Assembly (NCBI RefSeq): GCF_900199725.1
Contig: NZ_LT904902.1
Span: 652,659-716,658 of the forward strand
DNA length: 64,000 nucleotides
DNA from: Cytobacillus massiliigabonensis
Lineage (GTDB): Bacteria; Bacillota; Bacilli; Bacillales; Cytobacillaceae
Reading direction: 5' to 3'
The notes below the pieces were generated by a model, which was given only the letters and a program-made list of their open reading frames with translations, did not search any database and had not been told where the DNA came from. This document shows, piece after piece, positions 52,377 to 61,018 of the stretch; positions within the stretch are counted from its first letter, which is position 1, and each line of letters begins with the position of its first letter. The translations under genes and the position numbers were made by a program.

Positions 52377-53068
52377 TTTGCTTCCTTTAACACATATCCA
52401 ACCCCGCGAATGGTATGAATAAGTGCCGGCTTATTTGGAGTATCTATCTTTTTCCTAACGTAGCGAATATACACATCAACCACATTTGTATCGCCTAAAA
52501 AATCATATCCCCACACTGCTTCGATGATTTGATCACGATTCAGCACTTGCCGCTTGTTATGCATGAAATACACGAGGAGATCAAATTCCCTTGGAGTAAG
52601 CTCTATAGAATCTTCTCCTCTAACAACTTCTCTTGTTTTTTCATTCAATCTTAAATCAGCTATTGTCAGCCAATCGCTTTCTTCTTCCATTTGCTCTTTT
52701 CCCTTAAATCTTAAGGCTGCTCGAACTCTAGCCAGCAGCTCTTCAATTTGAAATGGCTTTGTAATATAATCATTCGCTCCAAGATCAAGTCCAGAAACCT
52801 TATCCTCAACTGAGCTTTTTGCTGTCAATAAAAGAACGGGCGTATGGGAATCATGCGCACGAATACGCCTCAGCAGCTCAATTCCGCTTAATCCAGGAAG
52901 CATCACATCCAATAAGATTAAATCCCATTTTTGTGATCGATAGAATGCCAAAGCATCCAATCCATCCATTGCCTTAGTCACTTGATAGCCCTCATAATCC
53001 AGCTCGATTTCCAGCAGCCTGGCAATTTTTTCTTCATCCTCTACAACTAAAATAGACTCTTTGGCCAA
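52373..53068 (-). CDS. ykoG: OmpR-family response regulator, YkoG-like
   Basis: 231 residues. Receiver: VVEDEEKI acidic pair, phospho-Asp in LILLDVMLPG, Thr in LLLTAKS, Lys in ITKPFQ. Winged helix: RTVDVYIRYVRKKID-type segment (VVDVYIRYVRKKID). I use a TTG start (53068), 6 nt after GGAGAG; an upstream in-frame TTG (53095) has no site. First gene of a regulator-kinase-PepSY-PepSY unit. Confidence 0.9.
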   Translation of the reverse strand: MAKESILVVEDEEKIARLLEIELDYEGYQVTKAMDGLDALAFYRSQKWDLILLDVMLPGLSGIELLRRIRAHDSHTPVLLLTAKSSVEDKVSGLDLGANDYITKPFQIEELLARVRAALRFKGKEQMEEESDWLTIADLRLNEKTREVVRGEDSIELTPREFDLLVYFMHNKRQVLNRDQIIEAVWGYDFLGDTNVVDVYIRYVRKKIDTPNKPALIHTIRGVGYVLKEAK

Positions 53069-53166
53069 CTTGATCTCTCCTTCTCTTACGTCCAATCATG
53101 TTAAAACAAGAGTAGCAGAAATCTTAGAGAAATTCATTATGTACAGTTATTTTATTCGATAAATGC

Positions 53167-53234
53167 CGGTCTGCCTAATTTCACATCACTGGTTATTACT
53201 TCGTGCATAAAGACATGTTCAATTAATCAGACCG
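53167..53234. repeat. 68-bp dispersed intergenic repeat, copy 2
   Basis: CGGTCTG...CAGACCG, perfect 7-bp terminal pairing extended by TAATT/AATTA after a 2x2 loop. Same length as the copy at 20541-20608 with about 15 differences. It lies between the YqzG-like gene and the ykoG-like gene. Confidence 0.65.
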
Positions 53235-53250
53235 ATCATGTATTTTTTAC

Positions 53251-53296
53251 ACAAAAAGAGGACAAGAGAGGTTTTATCCCTCTCTTACCCTCTTTT
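53251..53296 (-). terminator. Terminator overlapping the end of the YqzG-like gene
   Basis: AAGAGG and AAGAGAGG (53256-53271) pair with CCTCTCTT and CCTCTT (53279-53294), with TTTGTG following on the minus strand. Confidence 0.75.
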
Positions 53297-53605
53297 CTCC
53301 TCTACGGTTAAACTAAGTGTTTTTCTATTATCAAGACTATGGGTGACTTTCACAATTAAGGTGATCGGCTTTCCGTTCTCATTTACTTGGAATGTGAATG
53401 AATCTGTCACATCTGTTGCAGATATTTTTTGCCTGCCTGTATATTGATATTCAACAACATCTTGCCCAGGGAAATCCTCTTTCACAACGGACGTTGCAAT
53501 TCTTCCGTATTTTTCATAATCTGGTTTTTCACTTGCTGCAGCTGATAAGGTCCATGCACTCATAAATAAACTTATCATAATAAAAACTAACAAGTGCTTT
53601 TTCAT
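53285..53605 (-). CDS. yqzG: Secreted DUF3889 protein (YqzG-like)
   Basis: 106 residues with a signal peptide (MKKHLLVFIMISLFMSAWTLSAAAS). The mature part, KPDYEKYGRIATSVVKEDFPGQDVVEYQYTGR..., is the DUF3889 pattern found in B. subtilis YqzG and resembles a single PepSY-like fold. Function unknown. The start at 53605 follows GGAGG by 6 nt; the frame is open far upstream but without a site. Confidence 0.82.
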   Translation of the reverse strand: MKKHLLVFIMISLFMSAWTLSAAASEKPDYEKYGRIATSVVKEDFPGQDVVEYQYTGRQKISATDVTDSFTFQVNENGKPITLIVKVTHSLDNRKTLSLTVEEKRG

Positions 53606-53791
53606 TCTATCCCTCCAGTAACAATTGTGATTATCCCTATTTTCCGCGACTTTTCTAATATTATTCATTCGGTCATTATTCAAGGTAAAAGTTGAAAACC
53701 CACTCAATTCAACATGTCCAACATTTACAGTGCAATTTCCTCACGAAGAACCGCAAACTATAATCAACTCCTGAAAGAGGAGGAAAGGACA

Positions 53792-54043
53792 ATGAATAAG
53801 TTGGATTATGACCGAGCTTTATTCTACACTCACCGATCTGAATGGGACAATTTATTAATTTTAATGGTAAGAACAGAGGATCAATTTCTTTCAAAAAAAA
53901 TTGAACATTTCCTGCATGCTTATCATTTTGAAAAGGATTACTCTGTCCTTGAAAAACATTTATATTCTTTACTCAGATACATCGACCATGCGAATGAATT
54001 CAATGAAACTGAAGTGCTGGAAACCATCTCCAATTTCCCTTGA
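53792..54043 (+). CDS. yhdB: YhdB-like small protein
   Basis: 83 residues, soluble and helical: MNKLDYDRALFYTHRSEWDNLLILMVRTEDQFLSKKIEHFLHAYHFE... Size and pattern fit the YhdB family of Bacillus; no function known. Strong AGAGGAGGAAAGG before the ATG. Single gene ending in a bidirectional terminator. Confidence 0.7.
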   Translation: MNKLDYDRALFYTHRSEWDNLLILMVRTEDQFLSKKIEHFLHAYHFEKDYSVLEKHLYSLLRYIDHANEFNETEVLETISNFP

Positions 54044-54065
54044 TGATAAATAGAATTCCACCAAT

Positions 54066-54100
54066 AAAAAGCACGATCCAAACAAAGGGATCGTGTTTTT
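54066..54100. terminator. Bidirectional terminator between yhdB-like and yhcZ-like genes
   Basis: CACGATCC (54072-54079) pairs with GGATCGTG (54088-54095), with T5 after and A5 before. Confidence 0.85.
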
Positions 54101-54115
54101 AAATTTATAAAACCA

Positions 54116-54757
54116 TTATTTTGTTAACCCATTTCGGACAGCATATAGTGCCGCCTGCGTACGATCAGCTAATTCCAGCTTTGAAAGAACATTTGAGACA
54201 TGTGTTTTCACTGTTTTTTCAGTAATGAATAAATCTGCCGCAATTTCTTTATTGCTTTTTCCTTTGGCGATTTCCTTCAGCACTTCTAACTCTCTTTTTG
54301 TTAACCCCTCTAAAGGTTTTCTTTCTTCACTGCTTTTTGCTGTTAGATGCGAGAGAAGATGGGAAGTCGCCTTAGGATGCAATTGGTTTTCACCATTTTT
54401 CAAATGAATGATGGCACGTACAAGCTCGTCTGGTTCAATATCCTTCAATTGATAGCCAGAAGCACCGGCTTCAATAGCTGGAATCACATGGTCCTGGTCT
54501 GAGAAACTCGTCAACATCATGATCTTCACATCTGGACAGCCTTGTTTTATTGCACGTGTTGCTTCTATACCATTCATATTAGGCATTTCTAAATCCATTA
54601 ATACAATATCCGGCAGGAGCCTCATTGTCATTTCTACTGCCTCTTTTCCATCCCTTGCCTCGCCAATAATATCAATATCCTGCTGCGTCTTCAGAAAAAA
54701 GGCTAATCCCCGCCTTACGACATGATGATCATCAGCAATAAGAATACGAATAGTCAT
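54116..54757 (-). CDS. yhcZ: NarL/LuxR-family response regulator, YhcZ-like
   Basis: 213 residues. Receiver: ILIADDHHVVRRGL, phospho-Asp in IVLMDLEMPN (about D54), Lys in YQLKDIEPD. C-terminal LuxR HTH: LTKRELEVLKEIAKGKSNKEIAADLFITEKTVKTHVSNVLSKL, written here only as landmarks LTKREL and EKTVKTHVS. It is 12 bp downstream of its kinase gene. Gene order and sizes match yhcY-yhcZ of B. subtilis. Confidence 0.9.
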   Translation of the reverse strand: MTIRILIADDHHVVRRGLAFFLKTQQDIDIIGEARDGKEAVEMTMRLLPDIVLMDLEMPNMNGIEATRAIKQGCPDVKIMMLTSFSDQDHVIPAIEAGASGYQLKDIEPDELVRAIIHLKNGENQLHPKATSHLLSHLTAKSSEERKPLEGLTKRELEVLKEIAKGKSNKEIAADLFITEKTVKTHVSNVLSKLELADRTQAALYAVRNGLTK

Positions 54758-54769
54758 CCATACACCCCC

Positions 54770-55885
54770 TTATATTGGAATGGTAATCAAAATTTTTGTT
54801 CCATGCTGCGGGGAGCTTTGCAGGATAAACTCACCATCCAAGCTTTCTGTGCGGTCCTTCATACTTTTTAAACCGAGCGATGGAATTCGCCCTGGCTGCC
54901 CATCATAATTAAATCCAGAGCCCTCATCAGAGACCGCCATGATTACCTTATGTCTTTCTATTGAAAGACTTAAATGAACAGTTGTTTGACCAGAATGCTT
55001 TTTGCAATTTGCCAATGCTTCTTGACCAATTCTCCACAGTGCTTCCTCCACTTTTCCTGGAAGGGAGATCACTCCGTTTACTTCTGTTTCCAGCTTGAGG
55101 CCTAGCATCTCCCCATAACCGATTAAAGCACTAGTAAGTCCATGTTCCAAGCCTCTCGGACGAAGCTGCCAAATTAATGCTCTCATTTCACTTAGAGCTT
55201 CCTGTGCTAAATCTTGAATATACAAAAAGGTTTCTTTCATATCTGCTTCTTTGGCCATTTCAGCTCCGCCCCTGGCTGTTAAGCTTAATGAAAATAGCAG
55301 CTGATTAACTGAATCATGAAGATCCCTTGCTAATCGATTTCTTTCTGCTGTGAGAGCTGTTTCTTGTTCAACCTCCGTTAGCTTTATTCGTTTGAGTGCC
55401 GTACCAATTTGAAAGGCAATTGACTCCAGCAAGGCAAGCTCCTCTGGTTCAAAATGGGTCTTGTTTGGTGCACCTACATTGAGAATGCCAAATTTTTCAT
55501 CGCCTGCCCTTAGCGGCACAGTTGCGTGATGGGTTAAACCGTTCGTGTCATTTCTTTTTTCTAGAAGAGCAGCTTCAATTCTTTTACATTCAATAATATT
55601 GATTGCCTTATGAAGTCTGCCATTATTGTAGCGGTCAATACACCAGCAATCCCCCGTACACATCGGTTTATATTCATTACGAGAGAGAGCTGGAGGAAGG
55701 TTTTCTTTTGCTGCTAGCATATAGCTCCCATCAGGCTCGATTAGAAAAATCCATCCACTAGTTAAACCTGTCACATGAAGCAATTTTGCCAGCACCTCTG
55801 ACAATAGTCCTTTTACTTCGGTTCCTTCATTTAATAATTCCGCAATTTCCTTTAATATTCGGATTTCAGAATGACGTTTTTCCAC
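54770..55885 (-). CDS. yhcY: GAF-domain histidine kinase with four-Cys motif, YhcY/AirS-like
   Basis: 371 residues, no membrane segments. A GAF domain (about 20-165) carries four cysteines, C76, C80, C82 and C100 (MCTGDCWC ... IIEC). Then HisKA_3 with ERNRLARDLHDSVNQLLFSL and a C-terminal ATPase (GSGFNYDGQ, PSLGLKSMKDR). The related S. aureus AirS binds a [2Fe-2S] cluster through GAF cysteines and senses oxygen/redox, so the same is plausible here. It is co-transcribed with yhcZ. Confidence 0.9.
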   Translation of the reverse strand: MEKRHSEIRILKEIAELLNEGTEVKGLLSEVLAKLLHVTGLTSGWIFLIEPDGSYMLAAKENLPPALSRNEYKPMCTGDCWCIDRYNNGRLHKAINIIECKRIEAALLEKRNDTNGLTHHATVPLRAGDEKFGILNVGAPNKTHFEPEELALLESIAFQIGTALKRIKLTEVEQETALTAERNRLARDLHDSVNQLLFSLSLTARGGAEMAKEADMKETFLYIQDLAQEALSEMRALIWQLRPRGLEHGLTSALIGYGEMLGLKLETEVNGVISLPGKVEEALWRIGQEALANCKKHSGQTTVHLSLSIERHKVIMAVSDEGSGFNYDGQPGRIPSLGLKSMKDRTESLDGEFILQSSPQHGTKILITIPI

Positions 55886-55983
55886 CGTTTCTCCTCCAAA
55901 AACTAATTCTTCTTCCTATTATAGTACTTTTCAAATAAACAATCGTTAGAAAATAGGATGAGATTCCTTACGACTAAAGTTGT

Positions 55984-56017
55984 AAAAAAACACCGAAGAG
56001 ATCCCCTCTTCGGTGTT
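55984..56017 (-). terminator. Terminator of phosphoglucomutase gene
   Basis: Perfect 12-bp stem AACACCGAAGAG/CTCTTCGGTGTT (55989-56000 with 56006-56017), then T6 on the minus strand. Confidence 0.88.
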
Positions 56018-56028
56018 ATGACTTCATT

Positions 56029-57774
56029 CTAATTTATGGATAATGATTCTATTTTTTCATTAATGATTTTCATGAAATCATTCTCTATTGCTGCTAGCTT
56101 TTGCTTGCTGTCTTCTAACGATGGACTATTAATGCCGAAATAAAATTTAATTTTTGGCTCTGTTCCCGATGGACGCATACAAATCCATGTTTCATCCTCA
56201 AAAATATACTTAATGACATTTGATTTTGGCAAACGAATGACCTGTTCTTGCCCATCACTTTCTTTTCGAATCCCAGATAGGTAGTCTTCGACAGCAACTA
56301 CCTTTAATTCCCCAAGCTGTTTAAGAGGGGTCTCACGGAATGAAGCTAGCGTTTGCTTAATAAGCTCAGCTCCCTCTTTTCCTTTTAACGTCAAAGAACG
56401 AAGTCCTTCAAGATAGCAGCCATATTGTTTATAGATCGCTATTAAGGCATCATATAAGGACATTCCCCTTTTTTTGTAAAAAGCGGCTGCCTCCGCTGCT
56501 AATGCGGCGGCTTGCACAGCATCCTTATCTCTGGCAAAATCACCAATTAAATACCCATAGCTTTCTTCATACCCAAACAAAAAGGTGTATTCACCAGTTT
56601 CATCATACTCTTTCATTTTCTCAGCAATAAATTTAAAACCAGTTAAAACATCTACAGTGTCCACTCCAAAGGAAGCGGCAATTTTTCTTCCTAATTCAGA
56701 GGTAACAATTGTTTTGAGGACCACTCCTTTTTTTGGAAGAGCATTTTTTTCTTTTTTCTGTGTCAAAAGATAATGCAGCAGCAGCGCCCCTGTTTGATTT
56801 CCTGTCAGCAGAACATATTCCCCACTTTGATCTTTTACAGCAATCCCCAATCTATCTGCATCAGGATCTGTTGCAATTAACAAATCTGCATTGGATTCTT
56901 TCCCAGCTTTTATAGCGAGTTTGAAGGCGGATTTCTCCTCTGGGTTTGGGCTTTCTACCGTAGAAAACTCTGGGTCTGGGAGCTCCTGCTCTTTAACAAT
57001 TTTTACATTCTGATAATTTAAAGCCTGAAACGCAGCCCTTACAGGCTTGTTCGCAGTTCCATGCAATGGAGTAAAGACGATTGAAAGGTCCACCTCCGCA
57101 CTAAGAGTTGGATTTTCTGAAATCGTTACAAGCTTCTCTATGTACTTGCTGTCAACTTCTTCCCCGATCATTTTAATCAAGCCTTGCTCTTTCAGCACGT
57201 CTTCTTCATCAACATCAATCAGGAGCTCATTTTCAATTTCATTCACTTTGGAAATCACAAGATCGGCAATCGATGGCGGCAGCTGGGCTCCATCTGATGC
57301 ATATACTTTATAGCCATTATATTCAGGCGGATTATGGCTTGCCGTGATAACAATTCCCGAAAAAGCTTGCAAATAGCGTACTGCAAAAGATAGCTCAGGA
57401 GTCGGTCTAAGTTCATCGAATACATACGTCTGAATCCCTCTTGTCGCTAACGTTTTTGCTGCTTCCATTGCGAATTCAAAAGACATATGCCGTGAATCAT
57501 AGGCAATGACAACCCCCCGTTTCATAGCATTGGTTCCTGATTCTTCAATGTACGCTGCTAGCCCAGCAGAAGCTTTTCTCACTGTGTAAATATTCATCCT
57601 GTTCGTACCGGCTCCGATTTCCCCACGCATCCCGCCAGTGCCGAATTCTAAATCTTTATAAAAAGCATCCTCAAGCTTTTTTTCATCCATTTGCAGCTTT
57701 TGAAGCTCTGACAATAAATCTTTATCCATTTGGTTGTGCATAATCCAGCGCTCAGCTTTCATTTTCCAACTCAT
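56029..57774 (-). CDS. pgcA: Phosphoglucomutase/phosphomannomutase PgcA
   Basis: 581 residues, alpha-D-phosphohexomutase family. The active-site phosphoserine loop is [14 protein letters not shown], the metal loop is [11 protein letters not shown], the sugar-binding loop FGYEESYGY and the phosphate-binding loop [12 protein letters not shown]. It makes glucose-1-phosphate for UDP-glucose (teichoic acids, glycolipids), linking to galE in the same window. I use ATG 57774, 7 nt after GGAGG; the ATG two codons earlier is too close to the site. Confidence 0.95.
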   Translation of the reverse strand: MSWKMKAERWIMHNQMDKDLLSELQKLQMDEKKLEDAFYKDLEFGTGGMRGEIGAGTNRMNIYTVRKASAGLAAYIEESGTNAMKRGVVIAYDSRHMSFEFAMEAAKTLATRGIQTYVFDELRPTPELSFAVRYLQAFSGIVITASHNPPEYNGYKVYASDGAQLPPSIADLVISKVNEIENELLIDVDEEDVLKEQGLIKMIGEEVDSKYIEKLVTISENPTLSAEVDLSIVFTPLHGTANKPVRAAFQALNYQNVKIVKEQELPDPEFSTVESPNPEEKSAFKLAIKAGKESNADLLIATDPDADRLGIAVKDQSGEYVLLTGNQTGALLLHYLLTQKKEKNALPKKGVVLKTIVTSELGRKIAASFGVDTVDVLTGFKFIAEKMKEYDETGEYTFLFGYEESYGYLIGDFARDKDAVQAAALAAEAAAFYKKRGMSLYDALIAIYKQYGCYLEGLRSLTLKGKEGAELIKQTLASFRETPLKQLGELKVVAVEDYLSGIRKESDGQEQVIRLPKSNVIKYIFEDETWICMRPSGTEPKIKFYFGINSPSLEDSKQKLAAIENDFMKIINEKIESLSIN

Positions 57775-57990
57775 ATACATCCCTCCAAACTCCTTACATA
57801 CTTCTTCATATGTTTCTATTTCCCCTGCTTTACATTGTATTCATCTATTCCTTACGATATTATTTGTAACAATGAATGTCAAAACTATGACGAAACTCAG
57901 AACAAACAGGGATTTTGTGATAATGTAGATTTACAAAGGCAGAACAGTAGGTCATAATTTTATCGTAATTATCTAATGGAGGAGTACAAG

Positions 57991-58428
57991 ATGGAGAAAA
58001 CAAGAAAAGATCAAAGGGAAACATGGTTATTTGTTTCATGGGCTGCATCCGTTCTTGCAATGTTTGGAAGCCTCTATTTTTCGGAAATCCGTCAATATGA
58101 GCCTTGTATGCTATGCTGGTATCAGCGAATCCTTATGTATCCAATGGTTGTTATTTTAGGCATCGCTATCGTTAAGAAGGATTATCGGATTAGTTTGTAT
58201 ACAATGGTGCTTTCTGCTATTGGAGGCTGCATCTCTCTATACCATTACTCGATCCAGAAGATTTCCTTTCTCGCAGACCATGCGGCATCATGCGGAAGAG
58301 TGCCTTGCACTGGACAATATATTAATTGGCTCGGATTTATTACCATCCCATTTTTAGCGCTTATCGCATTTATCATTATTTTCATTTGCAGTTATTTACT
58401 TTGGAAAAAATCTAAGGAGGCAGCATAA
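57991..58428 (+). CDS. bdbC: BdbC-like disulfide bond formation protein (DsbB family)
   Basis: 145 residues with four membrane helices. Catalytic cysteine pairs: CMLCWYQR (CxxC) after helix 1-2, and CGRVPC in the second extracytoplasmic loop. It re-oxidises a thiol-disulfide oxidase using quinone. The ATG at 57991 is preceded by GGAGGAG at good distance; an ATG five codons earlier overlaps that site. The partner gene follows immediately (stop TAA directly before GTG). Confidence 0.92.
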   Translation: MEKTRKDQRETWLFVSWAASVLAMFGSLYFSEIRQYEPCMLCWYQRILMYPMVVILGIAIVKKDYRISLYTMVLSAIGGCISLYHYSIQKISFLADHAASCGRVPCTGQYINWLGFITIPFLALIAFIIIFICSYLLWKKSKEAA

Positions 58429-58899
58429 GTGAAGAAAGTTATCATTTTTTTAGCAGTAATCATTCTTTTATTCGGAGCTGTAGCATTATTAACAAAGATG
58501 CAAAATGAAGAAAAGGTTACAGAAGAGAATCCATATGGAAAAGGCAACCTCCATCCCGAAACGATTGCACAGCTGGAAGATCCAAATTATCAAAATTTAA
58601 TCCTACCTGATCAATTAGAGAAAAAGCTCGATAATAAAGAGGATGTAACAGTTTACTTTTATAGCTCTACTTGCCCTCATTGTAAAAGAACAACTCCTAT
58701 TGTTGCACCACTGGCAAAGGATATGAATATTGATCTTGTGCAGTTCAATCTGCAGGAATTTGATAATGGCTGGGATCAATATGGGATAATAGAAACACCG
58801 ACGATTGTTCAATACAAAGCTGGCAAAGAAGTAAATCGTATTACTCAATATCAAGAAAAAGAAGTATTTGAAAAATGGTTTGAAGAAAACTCAAAGTAA
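58429..58899 (+). CDS. Membrane-anchored thioredoxin-like protein with CPHC site
   Basis: 156 residues from a GTG start: one N-terminal membrane anchor (VIIFLAVIILLFGAVALL), a linker, and a thioredoxin fold with CPHC (YSSTCPHCKRT), the active-site pair of DsbA-like oxidases, plus cis-Pro region ETPTIVQY. GGAGG of bdbC's end serves as its site, so translation is coupled. It is the probable disulfide-forming partner of BdbC; it is shorter than BdbD and more like a TlpA/thioredoxin-type protein. Confidence 0.88.
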   Translation: MKKVIIFLAVIILLFGAVALLTKMQNEEKVTEENPYGKGNLHPETIAQLEDPNYQNLILPDQLEKKLDNKEDVTVYFYSSTCPHCKRTTPIVAPLAKDMNIDLVQFNLQEFDNGWDQYGIIETPTIVQYKAGKEVNRITQYQEKEVFEKWFEENSK

Positions 58900-58908
58900 T
58901 CTAAAGTT

Positions 58909-58945
58909 GAAAGAACGCCTGCAAACATTTTGCAGGCGTTCTTTC
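58909..58945. terminator. Very strong bidirectional terminator
   Basis: Perfect 17-bp stem from GAAAGAACGCCTGCAAA with its complement, 3-nt loop CAT, between convergent bdbC unit and yhcU. Confidence 0.88.
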
Positions 58946-58947
58946 AA

Positions 58948-59346
58948 TCAAATTAATAGTTCATTTGCAGCTTTTGTATACATGCTGAGCATATCGTTCT
59001 TCATTATTTTCCCATTATAAAAATTGTTAAAGGTAAATGGAAATGTTAAGCCAAAGTCTTGTAAAACACTGACATTTTTATTGAAAATTTTTTCATACCT
59101 GTCCTCAAGGTTTTCTGTTTCCAGAATAGAAGAGATGATTTGCAAGCTGACAATCACTTGATAGGCTTCTTTTAATGTGCCGAAATATTCAAAATGTCTA
59201 GTTGAAGTATGTAACACATTCAGCTGCTCGAAATCTTTAATATCTTCATCTGGAAAATAATTTGGAAAAATAGTAGTATACATTTTTTTTACAAGCTTCC
59301 TGATTTCCTCTTCTTGCTCAGGAGTTGATGCAAATACGATTTTCAC
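58948..59346 (-). CDS. yhcU: YhcU-like conserved protein (DUF5365)
   Basis: 132 residues, soluble: MKIVFASTPEQEEEIRKLVKKMYTT..., then helical sequence to ...AANELLI. Size and position beside an RluA-type gene match yhcU-yhcT of B. subtilis. Function unknown. GGTGGG precedes the ATG. Confidence 0.8.
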   Translation of the reverse strand: MKIVFASTPEQEEEIRKLVKKMYTTIFPNYFPDEDIKDFEQLNVLHTSTRHFEYFGTLKEAYQVIVSLQIISSILETENLEDRYEKIFNKNVSVLQDFGLTFPFTFNNFYNGKIMKNDMLSMYTKAANELLI

Positions 59347-59518
59347 CGATAACCCACCTTTATAATCCCATGTAACGAAATTGTAATATACAATAAGAAT
59401 ATCATATCCACTTCTGTTTTTAGGGTGGTAATTAAATCCATGAAATGGTTAAAATACAGATATAACAATAGGATATAACAATCTGTAAAAAATTGGATTA
59501 AGTAAAAGGGAGAGCATA

Positions 59519-60424
59519 ATGATACAGACAAAATGTTTTGGTGAATGGTTAGAAATAATCATCCCTTCAAAATGGGAAGGACATTCGATTAATGACCTAT
59601 TTAGGGATGTATGGCAAGCACCGAAGAAACAAATACATACGATTAGAATGGAAAAGCATGTAAAAATTAATGGAGAAGTTATTAATTGGAATAAGCCACT
59701 AAAGGCAGGAGATCGTATTCAGCTTAAGCTCTTTATAGAAGAAGAGTTTGGTGTCATCCCTGCTTATCATGAGGTTGACGTGCTTTATGAGGATGAGCAT
59801 ATGATGGTGTTTAATAAACCGGCAAACATGGATACACACCCGAATTCACCTGAGCAAACAAACACATTGGCAAATGCCGCAGCATTTTATTTACAGGCGA
59901 AAGGCGAGCAGAGAAAAATAAAGCATGTACATCGTTTAGATCGTGATACAACCGGAGCCATTCTCTTTGCTAAGCATTCACTTGCTGGAACCATCTTAGA
60001 TAAAATGCTTGAAGAACGGTCGATTAAGCGAACATACGCAGCACTCGTCCACGGCCGAATAAACAAGAAAAAAGGAACCATTCAGGAACCAATTGGACGG
60101 GACCGTCATCATCCTACTAGAAGGCGTGTATCTGCATCAGGACTGCCCGCTATTACCCATTATGAGCTGCTCGAATACAGTCTCATGCAGGATTTTTCCC
60201 TCATTCACTGTCAGCTTGATACAGGAAGAACACATCAAATTCGGGTTCATTTAAGCTCTATCGGACATCCAATAGTAGGCGATCAGCTATATGGGGGGGA
60301 ACCCTTATTCGAAAGACAAGCGCTGCATGCAAGAAAGCTTGTCATTCCTCATCCATTTACAGATGAAAGAATCGTTGTAGAGGATTCACTACCGCTGCCT
60401 TTCCAGCATTTATTAAAAAAATAG
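59519..60424 (+). CDS. yhcT: RluA-family RNA pseudouridine synthase (YhcT-like)
   Basis: 301 residues. N-terminal S4-like region (SINDLFRDVWQAPKKQIHTIR ... KINGEVINWNKPLKAGDRIQL), then the catalytic core: HVHRLDRDTTGAILFAKH with the nucleophilic Asp (HRLDRDT), and GRTHQIRVHLSSIGHPIVGDQLYG. It isomerises uridines in rRNA or tRNA; which site is unknown. Divergent from yhcU, ATG behind AAAAGGGAG. Confidence 0.92.
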   Translation: MIQTKCFGEWLEIIIPSKWEGHSINDLFRDVWQAPKKQIHTIRMEKHVKINGEVINWNKPLKAGDRIQLKLFIEEEFGVIPAYHEVDVLYEDEHMMVFNKPANMDTHPNSPEQTNTLANAAAFYLQAKGEQRKIKHVHRLDRDTTGAILFAKHSLAGTILDKMLEERSIKRTYAALVHGRINKKKGTIQEPIGRDRHHPTRRRVSASGLPAITHYELLEYSLMQDFSLIHCQLDTGRTHQIRVHLSSIGHPIVGDQLYGGEPLFERQALHARKLVIPHPFTDERIVVEDSLPLPFQHLLKK

Positions 60425-60452
60425 AAGCCTTCCTATCGGAAGGCTTCTACTT
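60422..60452. terminator. Terminator between yhcT and GlsB/YeaQ gene
   Basis: TAGAAGCCTTCC (60422-60433) pairs with GGAAGGCTTCTA (60438-60449), between convergent genes. Confidence 0.85.
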
Positions 60453-60455
60453 GTA

Positions 60456-60716
60456 TTAATCAGTTGATTTTCTAAATGCTCTCATTACTAAGCTTAGTAT
60501 GAATACAAGCAGGACCGCACCTATTAGTGCAGGGATAATTGCAAAATCTGCAATGACAGGACCCCAATTCCCTAAAATTAAAGACCCAAGCCATGCTCCA
60601 ACAAATCCCGCAATAATATTTCCAAATACACCACCTGGAATATCTCTTCCTACAACCATTCCAGCGATCCAGCCGATAATTCCGCCTATAATTAATGCCC
60701 ACAAAAAGGTAAACAT
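60456..60716 (-). CDS. GlsB/YeaQ/YmgE family membrane protein
   Basis: 86 residues, three membrane helices with many glycines (LIIGGIIGWIAGMVVGRDIPGGVFGNIIAGFVGAWLG). The GWIAG...G-x-GN-x-x-G-x-x-G pattern is the transglycosylase-associated/GlsB family linked to general stress. AAGGAGTGA before the ATG. Role at the membrane unknown. Confidence 0.9.
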   Translation of the reverse strand: MFTFLWALIIGGIIGWIAGMVVGRDIPGGVFGNIIAGFVGAWLGSLILGNWGPVIADFAIIPALIGAVLLVFILSLVMRAFRKSTD

Positions 60717-61018
60717 TCTATCACTCCTTGCTGTTTTATCGTAGTTTTCGTTTTTTTTCTCTTTTTATTACAAAACAGCTAAGGAATATTATGGGAAAAA
60801 TCCTATATAGAAAAATTAGAATGCTAAAAGCGATTGCTTTCAAGCAATCGCTATCTATATAAACGGCAATTTGCCGGAATTATTATAGGAATAATATTAA
60901 TTTTTACCCCCTTCAAAATTGTCCTAAACAAATGGATAAACATTAACATTAAAACAAAAAACCTATGGAACCCCTCTAGATATTTTCAATGGGCTCCATA
61001 GGCATATGAATTCAATTA
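60717..61018. other. Intergenic region upstream of GlsB-like gene, downstream of cytochrome peroxidase gene
   Basis: Contains no gene. Features: a perfect 11-bp hairpin AGCGATTGCTT-TC-AAGCAATCGCT (60829-60852) without a long T run, and the cytochrome c peroxidase terminator. Confidence 0.6.
60953..61002 (-). terminator. Terminator of cytochrome c peroxidase gene
   Basis: CCTATGGA (60962-60969) pairs with TCCATAGG (60995-61002), with inner CCC/GGG, followed by T6G on the minus strand. Confidence 0.82.

Noticed and set aside
60829-60852. A terminator for the gene at 60456-60716
   Set aside because: It lies upstream of that gene and has only four T on one strand; left as an unexplained hairpin within the intergenic entry.
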